From Paenibacillus sp. EZ-K15 (GTDB lineage Bacteria; Bacillota; Bacilli; Paenibacillales; Paenibacillaceae), in NCBI RefSeq assembly GCF_002573715.1, contig NZ_PDHM01000019.1, positions 1-64,000 on the forward strand: a DNA stretch of 64,000 nucleotides. Direction: 5' to 3'. The notes beneath the pieces were generated by a model. It was not told the DNA's origin. It was given only the letters and a program-made list of their open reading frames with translations, and did no database searches. Positions 25,744 through 33,899 of this stretch are shown piece after piece. Numbering within the stretch: the first letter of the stretch is position 1; every line of letters starts with the position of its first letter. The position numbers and the translations under genes are program-made.

Positions 25744-27153
25744 TTATGAAATAGTTAAATATATTTTTTCTTTTATCGGCAAGTAGATCTGGACTGTCGT
25801 ACCCTTACCTACCTCACTAATTATGCGTAATTCTCCATGATGTAACTTAATGATCTCATCTGATATCGATAGACCCAGACCACTGCCAGGTGCATGTGGA
25901 TCAACTTTGTAAAATTTTTGCAGCACATTCTCTAGATCCTCCTCTGCGATTCCTGAGCCAGTGTCCTCAACGGTAATAACGACTTGTTCTTGAGCTGTAT
26001 AAGCGTGTACAAGAATTCGACCAGTGGCATCTGTAAATTTGAGTGAATTATCAATTAAATTAATTAGTACCTGCTTCAAACGATTCTCGTCTGCATTAAT
26101 GTTAGGGAGATTCTCCTCTGCTTGTATTTCGAGTGAGACTCCTTGCCGAGCAGCTCTTGGGGCAAGTTGTCTACCCACATGATGCAATAATTCTGATAGA
26201 TGGACAGGTGCTGAGTGTATGACAATTCTTCCGTTATCCAGTTTAGAGAAATCTAACAGTTCTTCCACCAAACAAGTTAACCTGTCGCTTTCTGATTCAA
26301 TAATATCCAATCCTTCTTTAAGGATTTGCTCGTTGTGATTCCCATTCGATTTCAGCGTGATGGCCCAGCCTTTAATTGACGTTAATGGCGTTCGCAGTTC
26401 ATGGGACACGGATGAAATAAAATCATTTTTAAGCTGTTCGCTCTTCAAAATTCTACCTGCCATCATATTTAACGTATCAGCCAAAGAACCCAGCTCATCC
26501 TGATAGCGTTTATGTACTCTTATGCTGAAGTCTCCTTCTGTCATCTGATCTGCCGCCTGTTTAAGATCCTTAATTGATCTCGTTATGGTCCGAGACAACA
26601 ATAGTCCAAGAACGGTAACAATCGCAAGAACAAACAGACCTACACAGATCAGTACGATTGAAATACGATGAACTGTCTGTAGTGTTTCAGTCAAGGAAGT
26701 GACAAATCTGACTTCTCCCACGATGATATTATTGGCTCGTAAGGGAAAAGATACCGCTAATATCGCTTCTTGGGTGGAAGGGTCCTTGCCTCTCCATGTG
26801 CCGGGTTGTCCTTGGAGTGCAGTTCGTACATCTAAATACGTAGTCATGTCATTGCCGCCTGGAAGTCCGGTAGAGTCCTGCAAAAGTTGGCCTGAGGAAT
26901 TAATAATCTGTACTTGCGCATCCGAGTTATGTGCAAACCCCTTTAATAATCGATACGATTGTTTCTCCAGATCTTCATCGGCAAAATATTGCTGAAAAAA
27001 AGAAGCAGATAGCTCCGCTTGATTCATCAGAATCCGCTCTACATTATGAAGATAATAATATCTCACGTAAACCATGAGAAAAATCTCAAGAATGAGAACA
27101 GTGATACAGATGACCACAAAATAACTTCCTACTAATCTTTTCTGAATACCCAC
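25744..27153 (-). CDS. Membrane sensor histidine kinase (HAMP-HisKA-HATPase)
   Basis: A 469-residue EnvZ/PhoR-type kinase, partner of the OmpR-type regulator whose gene ends 3 nt upstream. TM1 about 10-31; extracellular sensor about 32-162; TM2 about 163-187; HAMP to about 240; HisKA with SSVSHELRTPLTSIKGW (H251); HATPase with NLIDNSLKF (N box), VEDTGSGI and GSGLGLSI. GTG start. The genes downstream encode a lipoprotein and cell-wall factors, so the signal is probably envelope stress or a wall-active compound. Confidence 0.93.
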   Translation of the reverse strand: MGIQKRLVGSYFVVICITVLILEIFLMVYVRYYYLHNVERILMNQAELSASFFQQYFADEDLEKQSYRLLKGFAHNSDAQVQIINSSGQLLQDSTGLPGGNDMTTYLDVRTALQGQPGTWRGKDPSTQEAILAVSFPLRANNIIVGEVRFVTSLTETLQTVHRISIVLICVGLFVLAIVTVLGLLLSRTITRSIKDLKQAADQMTEGDFSIRVHKRYQDELGSLADTLNMMAGRILKSEQLKNDFISSVSHELRTPLTSIKGWAITLKSNGNHNEQILKEGLDIIESESDRLTCLVEELLDFSKLDNGRIVIHSAPVHLSELLHHVGRQLAPRAARQGVSLEIQAEENLPNINADENRLKQVLINLIDNSLKFTDATGRILVHAYTAQEQVVITVEDTGSGIAEEDLENVLQKFYKVDPHAPGSGLGLSISDEIIKLHHGELRIISEVGKGTTVQIYLPIKEKIYLTIS

Positions 27154-27156
27154 TTC

Positions 27157-27876
27157 TTAACCGTCCTTCCTGAAGCGATATCCTACTCCCCATACCGTTT
27201 CAATCCAATGTGGCTTGGAGCCATCATCTTCAATCTTTTCCCGTAACTTTCGCACATGAACATCTACTGTTTTAGGATCTCCAACATAATCCTCTCCCCA
27301 TACGAGATTTAATAATTTATTCCGGGATAGTGCTATATCGGGATGTTCTAGAAAGGTTCTAACTAGTTGAAATTCCTTCGGCGTTAATTCAATAAAGATG
27401 TCATGTTTGAACACTTTATTCGAATTCAGATCCATCCGAATTGGACCGGATTGAATCACGGATCTTTGCGGTTTTAGAGCAGTTTCTGTTCGGCGCAATA
27501 TCGCATTAATTCGTGCTACAAGCTCTAACGGATTAAACGGTTTGACAATATAATCATCAGCTCCGATTTCTAATCCTTTGATCTTGTCCAGATCTTGTCC
27601 GCGGGCAGTTAAAAAGACGATGATGACCGCAGGCTCTATCTCTCTTAACTGTCGGCAGATTTCAAATCCATCAGCATCTGGCAGCATAATGTCCAGAACA
27701 ACAACATCTGGTCGATTCGTAGTGAAGAGTTGTATCGCTTCTCCTCCAAATGCAGCCTCACTCACCATAAATCCGTTATTTATTAAATTTATCGATACAA
27801 AACGTCTAATATGTGCATCATCTTCAACAATAAGTACTTGATTACGATTAGCGGTATTTATAGCTTCCACCCCCAT
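27157..27876 (-). CDS. OmpR/PhoB-family response regulator
   Basis: A 239-residue transcription factor. Receiver domain with the acidic pocket E18/D19/D20, phospho-acceptor D62 (VVVLDIMLPDADG), T and K switch residues (FLTARG, DYIVKPF). The C-terminal winged helix has ELTPKEFQLVRTFLEHPD, VWGEDYVGDPKTVDVHVRKLREKI and WGVGYRF. First gene of the envelope operon, behind a good promoter and a palindrome (27961-28007) that may mediate autoregulation. Confidence 0.94.
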   Translation of the reverse strand: MGVEAINTANRNQVLIVEDDAHIRRFVSINLINNGFMVSEAAFGGEAIQLFTTNRPDVVVLDIMLPDADGFEICRQLREIEPAVIIVFLTARGQDLDKIKGLEIGADDYIVKPFNPLELVARINAILRRTETALKPQRSVIQSGPIRMDLNSNKVFKHDIFIELTPKEFQLVRTFLEHPDIALSRNKLLNLVWGEDYVGDPKTVDVHVRKLREKIEDDGSKPHWIETVWGVGYRFRKDG

Positions 27877-27960
27877 AACTCGATTTCTAACACGTAAAAA
27901 CGCAAAAAAAGCCCCCCCTGTAAAGAGACAGCCTTGTACTCAGATCCTTATTCTTACCTG

Positions 27961-27973
27961 TGTAATTATTACA
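27961..27973. promoter_or_regulatory. Palindrome near the envelope-operon transcription start
   Basis: TGTAATTATTACA is a perfect 13-bp palindrome. It starts 6 bp downstream of the -10 box on the minus strand, so it overlaps the likely transcription start. A repressor or autoregulatory site is possible. Confidence 0.4.
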
Positions 27974-27978
27974 TGTGG

Positions 27979-28007
27979 ATATTACTCTAAATTGATTAAC
28001 TTGTCAA
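27979..28007 (-). promoter_or_regulatory. Sigma-A promoter of the envelope operon
   Basis: On the minus strand a perfect TTGACA (28007-28002) and TAATAT (27984-27979) are separated by 17 bp, about 100 bp upstream of the response-regulator start. Confidence 0.7.
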
Positions 28008-28042
28008 AAGCTTCTACTGACCAAGGAATCCTGTCAACTGGA

Positions 28043-28321
28043 TTATGTGCGTGTTGCAGCAAATACAGTGACCTTTCCTTGGTAAATCAATTGGGGTATA
28101 TTATTCGTTGTCATTGGGCATATTCCGGCCAGCAGCAATACGATGGCAAGCATCAAAAAAATAACCGTAAGTATGCTGCCTCTTATGTCATTCGTAAAGT
28201 TGTAAGCCAGAATTTCAGAGAATTGGCTGTTAAAGAACGTAATTATGGTCATGATGAAAAAAAGTGCGCTCAAACTCAGGAATACGATGGAGCATTTTCT
28301 TGTTCTGTCAAAGTACGGCAC
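28043..28321 (-). CDS. Small two-TM membrane protein, unknown function
   Basis: A 92-residue protein with two hydrophobic segments (about 10-30 and 48-68) and short polar ends. GTG 28321 is supported by GGAGG 7 nt upstream; a nearby ATG is out of frame and too close to that site. It lies 39 nt after the gene for a four-TM protein on the same strand and is probably the last gene of that small operon. A plus-strand frame covering the same bases has no comparable ribosome site. Confidence 0.6.
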   Translation of the reverse strand: MPYFDRTRKCSIVFLSLSALFFIMTIITFFNSQFSEILAYNFTNDIRGSILTVIFLMLAIVLLLAGICPMTTNNIPQLIYQGKVTVFAATRT

Positions 28322-28360
28322 GTCATTTCCTCCTATACCATGAAACTTATTTACACAAAA

Positions 28361-28873
28361 CTAATTCTTCACGGAAGTTCCTTGTCTTCTTTTCATGAGT
28401 CCCTGTATCAGTTTGTACATAAAGCACAATAGAAGCGAGAAGGCCACCATCATAAAGTACGTGTTCAAATTGAAAAATTGGTTGTTCATATGTATCGATA
28501 AAATTCCGGATGTAATGGATTCGATATGAGCCCAATCGACTTCACCATATCTCAATTCGAATGCCTCGGCTAGGACTTCTCTATAGGCTTCGAGTCGATG
28601 AAGCTGATATACATAACCCGCTACGATATAGCCGGCCAGAGCTAAGATCACAAAGCTTACCGTGCTGAGGGACATCTTCAAATCCTTAAATACACGGATC
28701 CATTGATAGACCAACACTAGGAAAAGTAGGCTCAGAGGAATAATCAGCAGTATGGCAGGATTGCCGTTACCGGAACTGCGGCCGGGTTCGGGTGTCATCG
28801 CATTTCCGAACAGAACCAGAATCAGACAAACAAACGCATTGATGATCAGTCCGATGTATCGTCTAATATTCAA
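28361..28873 (-). CDS. Four-TM membrane protein, unknown function
   Basis: A 170-residue protein with hydrophobic segments near 7-27, 41-60, 70-90 and 135-157, and a polar extracytoplasmic or cytoplasmic loop (about 93-130). It starts 3 nt after the stop of the alpha/beta-hydrolase gene, so the two are very likely co-translated. No family is recognised. Confidence 0.65.
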   Translation of the reverse strand: MNIRRYIGLIINAFVCLILVLFGNAMTPEPGRSSGNGNPAILLIIPLSLLFLVLVYQWIRVFKDLKMSLSTVSFVILALAGYIVAGYVYQLHRLEAYREVLAEAFELRYGEVDWAHIESITSGILSIHMNNQFFNLNTYFMMVAFSLLLCFMYKLIQGLMKRRQGTSVKN

Positions 28874-28876
28874 TGG

Positions 28877-29770
28877 TCATTCCCCCGATCGAGCTTCCCT
28901 GCAAAAGCCTAGTATCTCTTCATGAATGAGCTCCGGCATCTCATGATTGATCGCATGGCCAGCGTCCTTAACGATGCGGTACCGCATCCCATTCGCCTCC
29001 AGTCTAGCAACCGCCTTCGGATAATAACTAAGCAAATCCTGCTCGCCCATAACGAACAAAGATTTGTTGCGAATAGCCTGAACGTCGGCAGCCGAATGAA
29101 TAGTAATGGTATGTTTCATCATGGACCGATTATTGAAGTACTTCAGCAGATAGAACCAGTGCTGCATTAACTCCGGGTTATTCTCAAAAGCATCTGCATG
29201 TATACCGCACAGCTTACGGAGCAGCTTACGCACATTCCGTTCCGATGGGAACAAAGCTTCAGGTAGAAAAGCCCTCATCATCTTGCTCATCACTTCGAAC
29301 TGGCTTCCGGAAATGCCGCCGGCCAAGCATACGATCTTGTTCACTCGATCCGGTCTGACGATGGTGTAATGATAAGCCAGATAAGCTCCATAGGATACCC
29401 CGGCGATATACACGGCGTCAACATTCATCGCCTCCAGGATCTCGTCGAGCCATTCAGCCTGTTTGAAATCACGAGCATACCTGTCGTTCGGCTCGCTCTT
29501 GCCTGAACCTCCGATGTTGTCCACCGCAATGATGCGGAAGTTCCGGGATAACTCCGCCACGTTATAAATCCACATCATGGCGACGTTATCGCCGGTTCCA
29601 TGCAGTAACAGCAGCGGAGGAAGATCAGGTGAACCTGCCGTTATCACGTGAGTTATACCGTACGAAGTGGATATGTTGTGCGACTCATACGGTACCGCCC
29701 ATCCCGCAAGCAAGCGGTCGTAAGATTCATAGATGAGCTTTCGCCCATTTTCATTCTTATACCGTTTCAA
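28877..29770 (-). CDS. Alpha/beta-fold hydrolase
   Basis: A 297-residue cytoplasmic hydrolase. LLLLHGTGDNVAMM supplies the oxyanion-hole HG motif, DNIGGSGKSE follows strand 4, AGVSYGAYLAY is the nucleophile elbow (GxSxG), FVMGEQDLLSYYP holds the likely acid, and KDAGHAINHE the catalytic His. The substrate is unknown; the fold covers esterases, C-C hydrolases and haloperoxidase-like enzymes. It leads a compact set with two small membrane proteins. Confidence 0.88.
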   Translation of the reverse strand: MKRYKNENGRKLIYESYDRLLAGWAVPYESHNISTSYGITHVITAGSPDLPPLLLLHGTGDNVAMMWIYNVAELSRNFRIIAVDNIGGSGKSEPNDRYARDFKQAEWLDEILEAMNVDAVYIAGVSYGAYLAYHYTIVRPDRVNKIVCLAGGISGSQFEVMSKMMRAFLPEALFPSERNVRKLLRKLCGIHADAFENNPELMQHWFYLLKYFNNRSMMKHTITIHSAADVQAIRNKSLFVMGEQDLLSYYPKAVARLEANGMRYRIVKDAGHAINHEMPELIHEEILGFCREARSGE

Positions 29771-29803
29771 AACCAGTACACCTCCAATGATATAGACTCT
29801 ATC

Positions 29804-30496
29804 TTATGTGCTACCTTCATGGTGGTCGGCATAAATACGGATCAATTCTTCCAGCTTATGTATGGTCCTATACGGCTTCACTTCTTCTGAAGAATCCCAC
29901 TTTCCATCTCGCGTATACCATATGGGTTTAATACCGCATTGTGATGCTCCGATAATATCGTTATGCGGATGGTCTCCGACGTACCACGTCTCAGATGGCA
30001 GTACCTTAAGCTGATCCAGGGCCTTCATATAGATTGCAGGATCAGGTTTTTTGAAGCCAGCCTCCTCAGAGATCACGATGGAATCGATGTACTCGCATAT
30101 ACCCAGTTGAGAGATCTTTCCCTCTTGGACTTGAACGGTTCCGTTGGTGATGATGCCTAGCTTGAGTCCCTTGGATTTCAACTCACGCAACACGGGAAAC
30201 AGCTGATCCATCGGTTGGATACAAAGCGGAATTTCTTTTCTGAAAAATGACAGGTATTCATCAGCCGTAGGCGGATTCACCCACTGAAGCCGCTCGACCA
30301 GCATCTGATAAACTTCCTGCTTATCCCGATAGCCGTTATGATCCGCTTCCTTGAATCGCTTGGCTATCATGAGCTGAGTATCTTCATCGGTATCCGGGAA
30401 GTACCTGGCAATCAATCGCTCAATGAACAAGTCAATCGTTGCCCTTCTGTCCGTTAATGTCTCATCCAGATCGAAGATTATCGATTTTAATGTCAT
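29804..30496 (-). CDS. HAD-superfamily hydrolase (YjjG/pyrimidine-nucleotidase-like)
   Basis: A 230-residue phosphatase of HAD subfamily IA. Motif I is IIFDLDETLTD (nucleophile Asp and general acid Asp), motif II IITNGT, motif III lysine in EEAGFKKPDP, and motif IV VGDHPHNDIIGA. A helical cap follows motif I. It may act on nucleotides or small sugar phosphates. ATG 30496 is preferred to an in-frame TTG two codons earlier. Confidence 0.88.
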   Translation of the reverse strand: MTLKSIIFDLDETLTDRRATIDLFIERLIARYFPDTDEDTQLMIAKRFKEADHNGYRDKQEVYQMLVERLQWVNPPTADEYLSFFRKEIPLCIQPMDQLFPVLRELKSKGLKLGIITNGTVQVQEGKISQLGICEYIDSIVISEEAGFKKPDPAIYMKALDQLKVLPSETWYVGDHPHNDIIGASQCGIKPIWYTRDGKWDSSEEVKPYRTIHKLEELIRIYADHHEGST

Positions 30497-30550
30497 AGGC
30501 AACCTGCTTTCTATTGTCTAGGTTCAGGAAAGAGAACTCATCTGTATTTT

Positions 30551-31072
30551 CTACTTCGGCAAGATCTCATAGCTAATGACACACCCGCGGTCATCCAAGT
30601 AAATAAAGAGGCCCTCTCTCCTGTAATTGGCTCTTCGCTGTGTCCCAAGATCGTACACAATTGTATCATCTTCGTCATTAGCCCATTTGGCATTGTCATT
30701 GGCGCCGAGACGGTCCGTCACTTCTCCTTGGCTTAAACCGATCAGATCATGACTCTGTAAAAAATCGTCCACCATGATCGATCTTTGTTCTGGATAACCG
30801 ACCCAACGGTTGTAATCAAAGTGCTGTTGTAACTTGTTATAACCCAAGGCATATAGCGAGAAACCAATGAGCATTGCACCAATCGTGACGGTTGATACAT
30901 AATGCATTCGTTTTAACTTGCTCCAGGATTTTTTTGATATTAGAAACAATATGAACAGCAGCAGCAGTACTGGTAAAGCTACCCAAATTACAGATACAAA
31001 TGACACCGCAATATGATAATGATAGATCAACCGGATGATCACGCCCGCGTAGACCACAACGTATATGCCCAT
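30551..31072 (-). CDS. Membrane protein of unknown function with a soluble C-terminal domain
   Basis: A 173-residue protein: three hydrophobic segments in the first 75 residues, then a soluble domain (about 85-173) rich in Asp and aromatic residues, ending DDRGCVISYEILP. The start is uncertain. Upstream of ATG 31072 the same frame stays open and reads plausibly (REYTRWNPHAAVLGLV) back to a GGAGG at 31140-31144, but holds no ATG, GTG or TTG. Either a non-standard start is used or the true start has been lost. Confidence 0.6.
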   Translation of the reverse strand: MGIYVVVYAGVIIRLIYHYHIAVSFVSVIWVALPVLLLLFILFLISKKSWSKLKRMHYVSTVTIGAMLIGFSLYALGYNKLQQHFDYNRWVGYPEQRSIMVDDFLQSHDLIGLSQGEVTDRLGANDNAKWANDEDDTIVYDLGTQRRANYRREGLFIYLDDRGCVISYEILPK

Positions 31073-31192
31073 GACTAAACCGAGAACGGCAGCATGCGGG
31101 TTCCATCTTGTGTATTCCCTCTCTGGAACGGGCTGCTCACCTCCAAGTTAAGTTCATGCTTGCTGTAATTTAGGTACCGCCTGTCATACCCT

Positions 31193-31657
31193 TCAGAAAT
31201 CAGCCCGTTCCCCATTGGCTTTGAAAATATGCTCCGGATATTTTATTGCCGTGGATGGCAGCTGATCCTCTGGAAAGAACACGAGTTCCGCAAACTCGTC
31301 ATTCTCACGATCCAACTCACCCGAGATGACGCGGCAATCAAACACAATGGTGAGGTACTCCACTTGATGTCCGTTGCTGTACGTATATCGGCGTTCTTTC
31401 CCACCATATACCCCAATGATTCGTTCAGGCACGATATCAAGCCCAGTCTCTTCCTTCGCTTCGCGAGTCATCGCCTCTGCCGGGGATTCTCCCAGCTCGA
31501 TGGCGCCGGCCACAAGTCCCCATACATCTTCATGATGCTTTCTTCCAAATAAAATAAAATCCTGATCATTGCGGATGATGCCCGCAACGGACGGCATAAA
31601 TATTAACTGGTCTCCGATCTTTTCTCTTAGATCCTTATAGTAATCTGACATTCCCAT
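31193..31657 (-). CDS. Nudix hydrolase
   Basis: A 154-residue Nudix protein that cleaves a nucleoside-diphosphate-X or similar pyrophosphate. The Nudix box runs GAIELGESPAEAMTREAKEE then TGL, with all catalytic Glu residues. Such proteins are common in this window; the substrate cannot be named. Confidence 0.9.
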   Translation of the reverse strand: MGMSDYYKDLREKIGDQLIFMPSVAGIIRNDQDFILFGRKHHEDVWGLVAGAIELGESPAEAMTREAKEETGLDIVPERIIGVYGGKERRYTYSNGHQVEYLTIVFDCRVISGELDRENDEFAELVFFPEDQLPSTAIKYPEHIFKANGERADF

Positions 31658-31696
31658 GATTTGATGGCTCCTTTGGATTCCTAATAGAATGGATAA

Positions 31697-32137
31697 CTAG
31701 AATCTGTTCTCTATTATTAATGCCCTCATCGTATGTATCGCACTGATTAATGCATCTGTATCGCGTTGTCTACCTTTTTGGGTTGATGTCATTTCTATCA
31801 TTTCAAAGGCCTGCTCCACGCTAACCCATTTGTTTTCCTGCGTTTCCTCATCATAATGAGCACTCCATCCTTCCGGACTCATCAAAAAATATTTCGTCAA
31901 GCATGTATCCGATTCATATTCACCCGGAATGGCCGCGATAATGCTGCACTTATATCCCGTCTCCTCTAACACTTCTCGGGTTGCCGTTTCTTCCGGGGAG
32001 CTATCGCTTATTTCAACACCGCCTTTGGCGAAGGTCCAAACATAGCCGCCCCAATGACCGCTCGGACTTCTCATCAGAACCTGTTGATTCTGATTGAACA
32101 CAATGCCTCCATAAGCATACTTGGATCTCCAGCTCAA
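31697..32137 (-). CDS. Nudix hydrolase
   Basis: A 146-residue Nudix protein with the box GGVEISDSSPEETATREVLE then ETGY. It starts with TTG, supported by AGGAGT 9 nt upstream, and begins 6 nt after the stop of the DinB-type gene, so they are co-transcribed. Substrate unknown. Confidence 0.88.
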   Translation of the reverse strand: MSWRSKYAYGGIVFNQNQQVLMRSPSGHWGGYVWTFAKGGVEISDSSPEETATREVLEETGYKCSIIAAIPGEYESDTCLTKYFLMSPEGWSAHYDEETQENKWVSVEQAFEMIEMTSTQKGRQRDTDALISAIHTMRALIIENRF

Positions 32138-32143
32138 TTGGGC

Positions 32144-32683
32144 TCACTCCTTATGTAGCTTCGCGTTTTCACGGTTCAATATGGATGTAATCTGCGCGAT
32201 ATGATGCTGGTTGTGCCACACGAATCGCTGCAGCGCGATATCCAAGGTAATGCTGCCGAGCACTTGAGTTCTCATGGTTCTCTTGAAATCCTCGGGCTGT
32301 AAGTCCTTAAGCAGGATAAGAAAACGAAAGTGAAGTGTTTCCAGAAGCGAAAGCGAGTTCTCAATGGGAACCTCCGTGTAATCACTCAGTTCAGCCCATA
32401 AATCCTCACGGTACGAGCTTGCTACCGGCTCATCCTCGGTCAATGCACGCTTAAATCGCAAGTATGCGTTCATGTCGTTATCAGCCAGATGGTGCACGAT
32501 TTGCTGAATGCTCCACCCCTCTTCACGATAAGGCATATGCAGTTGGGAAAGGGGACATTTCATTATGATTTGCCGGAGCGTCGGTACGATTGAAGGTATC
32601 TGTTGTATGAACCTCTGCCTCTCCTCCAATGTCGGCTCCACCTTTGGCTCAAAGGAACCCAGGGGAAAACGGATGCTGACCAC
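32144..32683 (-). CDS. DinB-superfamily protein, YfiT-like putative thiol transferase
   Basis: A 179-residue four-helix protein resembling B. subtilis YfiT. The metal-binding histidines are visible in GWSIQQIVHHLAD and FVWHNQHHIAQI. YfiT-like proteins are linked to bacillithiol S-transfer in Bacillota. The start is GTG 32683 with GGAGG 7 nt upstream; an upstream ATG would put that site inside the gene. It is followed closely by a Nudix gene. Confidence 0.85.
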   Translation of the reverse strand: MVSIRFPLGSFEPKVEPTLEERQRFIQQIPSIVPTLRQIIMKCPLSQLHMPYREEGWSIQQIVHHLADNDMNAYLRFKRALTEDEPVASSYREDLWAELSDYTEVPIENSLSLLETLHFRFLILLKDLQPEDFKRTMRTQVLGSITLDIALQRFVWHNQHHIAQITSILNRENAKLHKE

Positions 32684-32794
32684 TTCCTTACCTCCTCGAT
32701 ACATCAATCGTATCCTTCACATACGAAAACATATGAACGGTGTTCCACAGCAGTAAAGAACCATCATGCTTCTCATCCTATTACTAGTCCCCAT

Positions 32795-33217
32795 CTATGG
32801 GTTAGACCTATGTTTGTTGTTGCAGATAGATCGTATAAACAATACACCGGAGAACACGGAAAGCAGCATGTGAATTTCCGGTTTCCCGAATATCTCTATA
32901 ACAAACAGCCTCCCAATTCCAAACCACTCGATCCAATAAATACCAGGAATGAAGATGATGACCGTAAGTATAGCAGCTGGTAATAACAGCCAGCTTAATC
33001 GAACTTGCCCCTTAATTAAACAACCCAGTGCTCTCCACTCTATTAAAACTCCGAACAGGAATCCGTATAAGCTCATTTTTAATAACGATAATTGCTGGGG
33101 AGATAAATCTTGATACGCTCTTTGAATTTCATCATGAGTTTCTGTCATCAGGTACAGTAATATGAACATACCGATGACAACGAATCCGCCAAAAGCGATT
33201 TTTTTAGGTTGGATCAT
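32795..33217 (-). CDS. Small membrane protein, unknown function
   Basis: A 140-residue protein with four hydrophobic segments (about 8-24, 47-62, 73-92, 113-130) separated by short polar loops. No recognised family. It sits alone between a DinB-type and a Nudix gene. Confidence 0.6.
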   Translation of the reverse strand: MIQPKKIAFGGFVVIGMFILLYLMTETHDEIQRAYQDLSPQQLSLLKMSLYGFLFGVLIEWRALGCLIKGQVRLSWLLLPAAILTVIIFIPGIYWIEWFGIGRLFVIEIFGKPEIHMLLSVFSGVLFIRSICNNKHRSNP

Positions 33218-33262
33218 CCCTCTTTCGCTCCTTTATTCAAAAAAATAATACGAAATAATCCG

Positions 33263-33751
33263 CTAAGAATTATGAATATGCGATGACCCCGAAGTTAGAA
33301 GCAAAGACGGATGAAACAATGCAAGCGAGTGCTGCACGCCATTCTTGAGATTCTCAACGATCTGTCTCATGACTTCGACATCCCGGAAATTCATGCTGTC
33401 ATCTGCCAAGATATCAGGCAGCATAACCCACCGGCTATCCTTAATCTCGCCAGCTCCCAATTGAAGCGAGCCTCCCACCACTTCCCCGGTAAAATGAAAC
33501 ATGATGACATGGTTATTCAAACTGCTGAGGAATTGATAAACCCCTGTAGTGCCTGTCAATTGGACATCATATCCCGTCTCTTCCTTCACTTCTCTTATAG
33601 CCGCCTCAAGCAAAGCTTCCCCAGGCTCGATGCGCCCTCCCGGGAAGTTCCAGGTATCCCGCACCGAAGCTTTATTTTCTTGGATGATGAGCACTTGATC
33701 CCCTTGAAAAAGGGTAACACTGACCACAAGCACAATTCCATTTTCCGTCAT
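33263..33751 (-). CDS. Nudix hydrolase
   Basis: A 162-residue Nudix protein with the box GGRIEPGEALLEAAIREVKE then ETGY. ATG 33751 is chosen because AAAGGA lies 8 nt upstream; an in-frame GTG six codons earlier is less likely. The C-terminal tail after about 140 is polar and variable. Substrate unknown. Confidence 0.88.
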   Translation of the reverse strand: MTENGIVLVVSVTLFQGDQVLIIQENKASVRDTWNFPGGRIEPGEALLEAAIREVKEETGYDVQLTGTTGVYQFLSSLNNHVIMFHFTGEVVGGSLQLGAGEIKDSRWVMLPDILADDSMNFRDVEVMRQIVENLKNGVQHSLALFHPSLLLTSGSSHIHNS

Positions 33752-33785
33752 ACCCACATTCCTTTGCACATGATCATAAACAAAC

Positions 33786-33822
33786 AGAACCCACCTTTGG
33801 TGTTAACCACGAGGAGGGTTCT
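33786..33822 (-). terminator. Terminator of the XRE-LamG-VOC gene
   Basis: On the minus strand AGAACCCTCCT pairs with AGGTGGGTTCT (one mismatch), followed by GTTTGTTTAT. About 78 nt past the stop. Confidence 0.5.
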
Positions 33823-33899
33823 TGGATGAAATATTTGCTGATTAACATCATTCTACCGTTAACGCACATTACGCGCAATCCAACCATGTCGTTGAAACT

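Noticed and set aside
27992..28432. Plus-strand frame of 146 codons over the small two-TM gene
   Set aside because: No ribosome site, and it crosses the promoter of the envelope operon; the minus-strand gene has GGAGG and a membrane-protein pattern.
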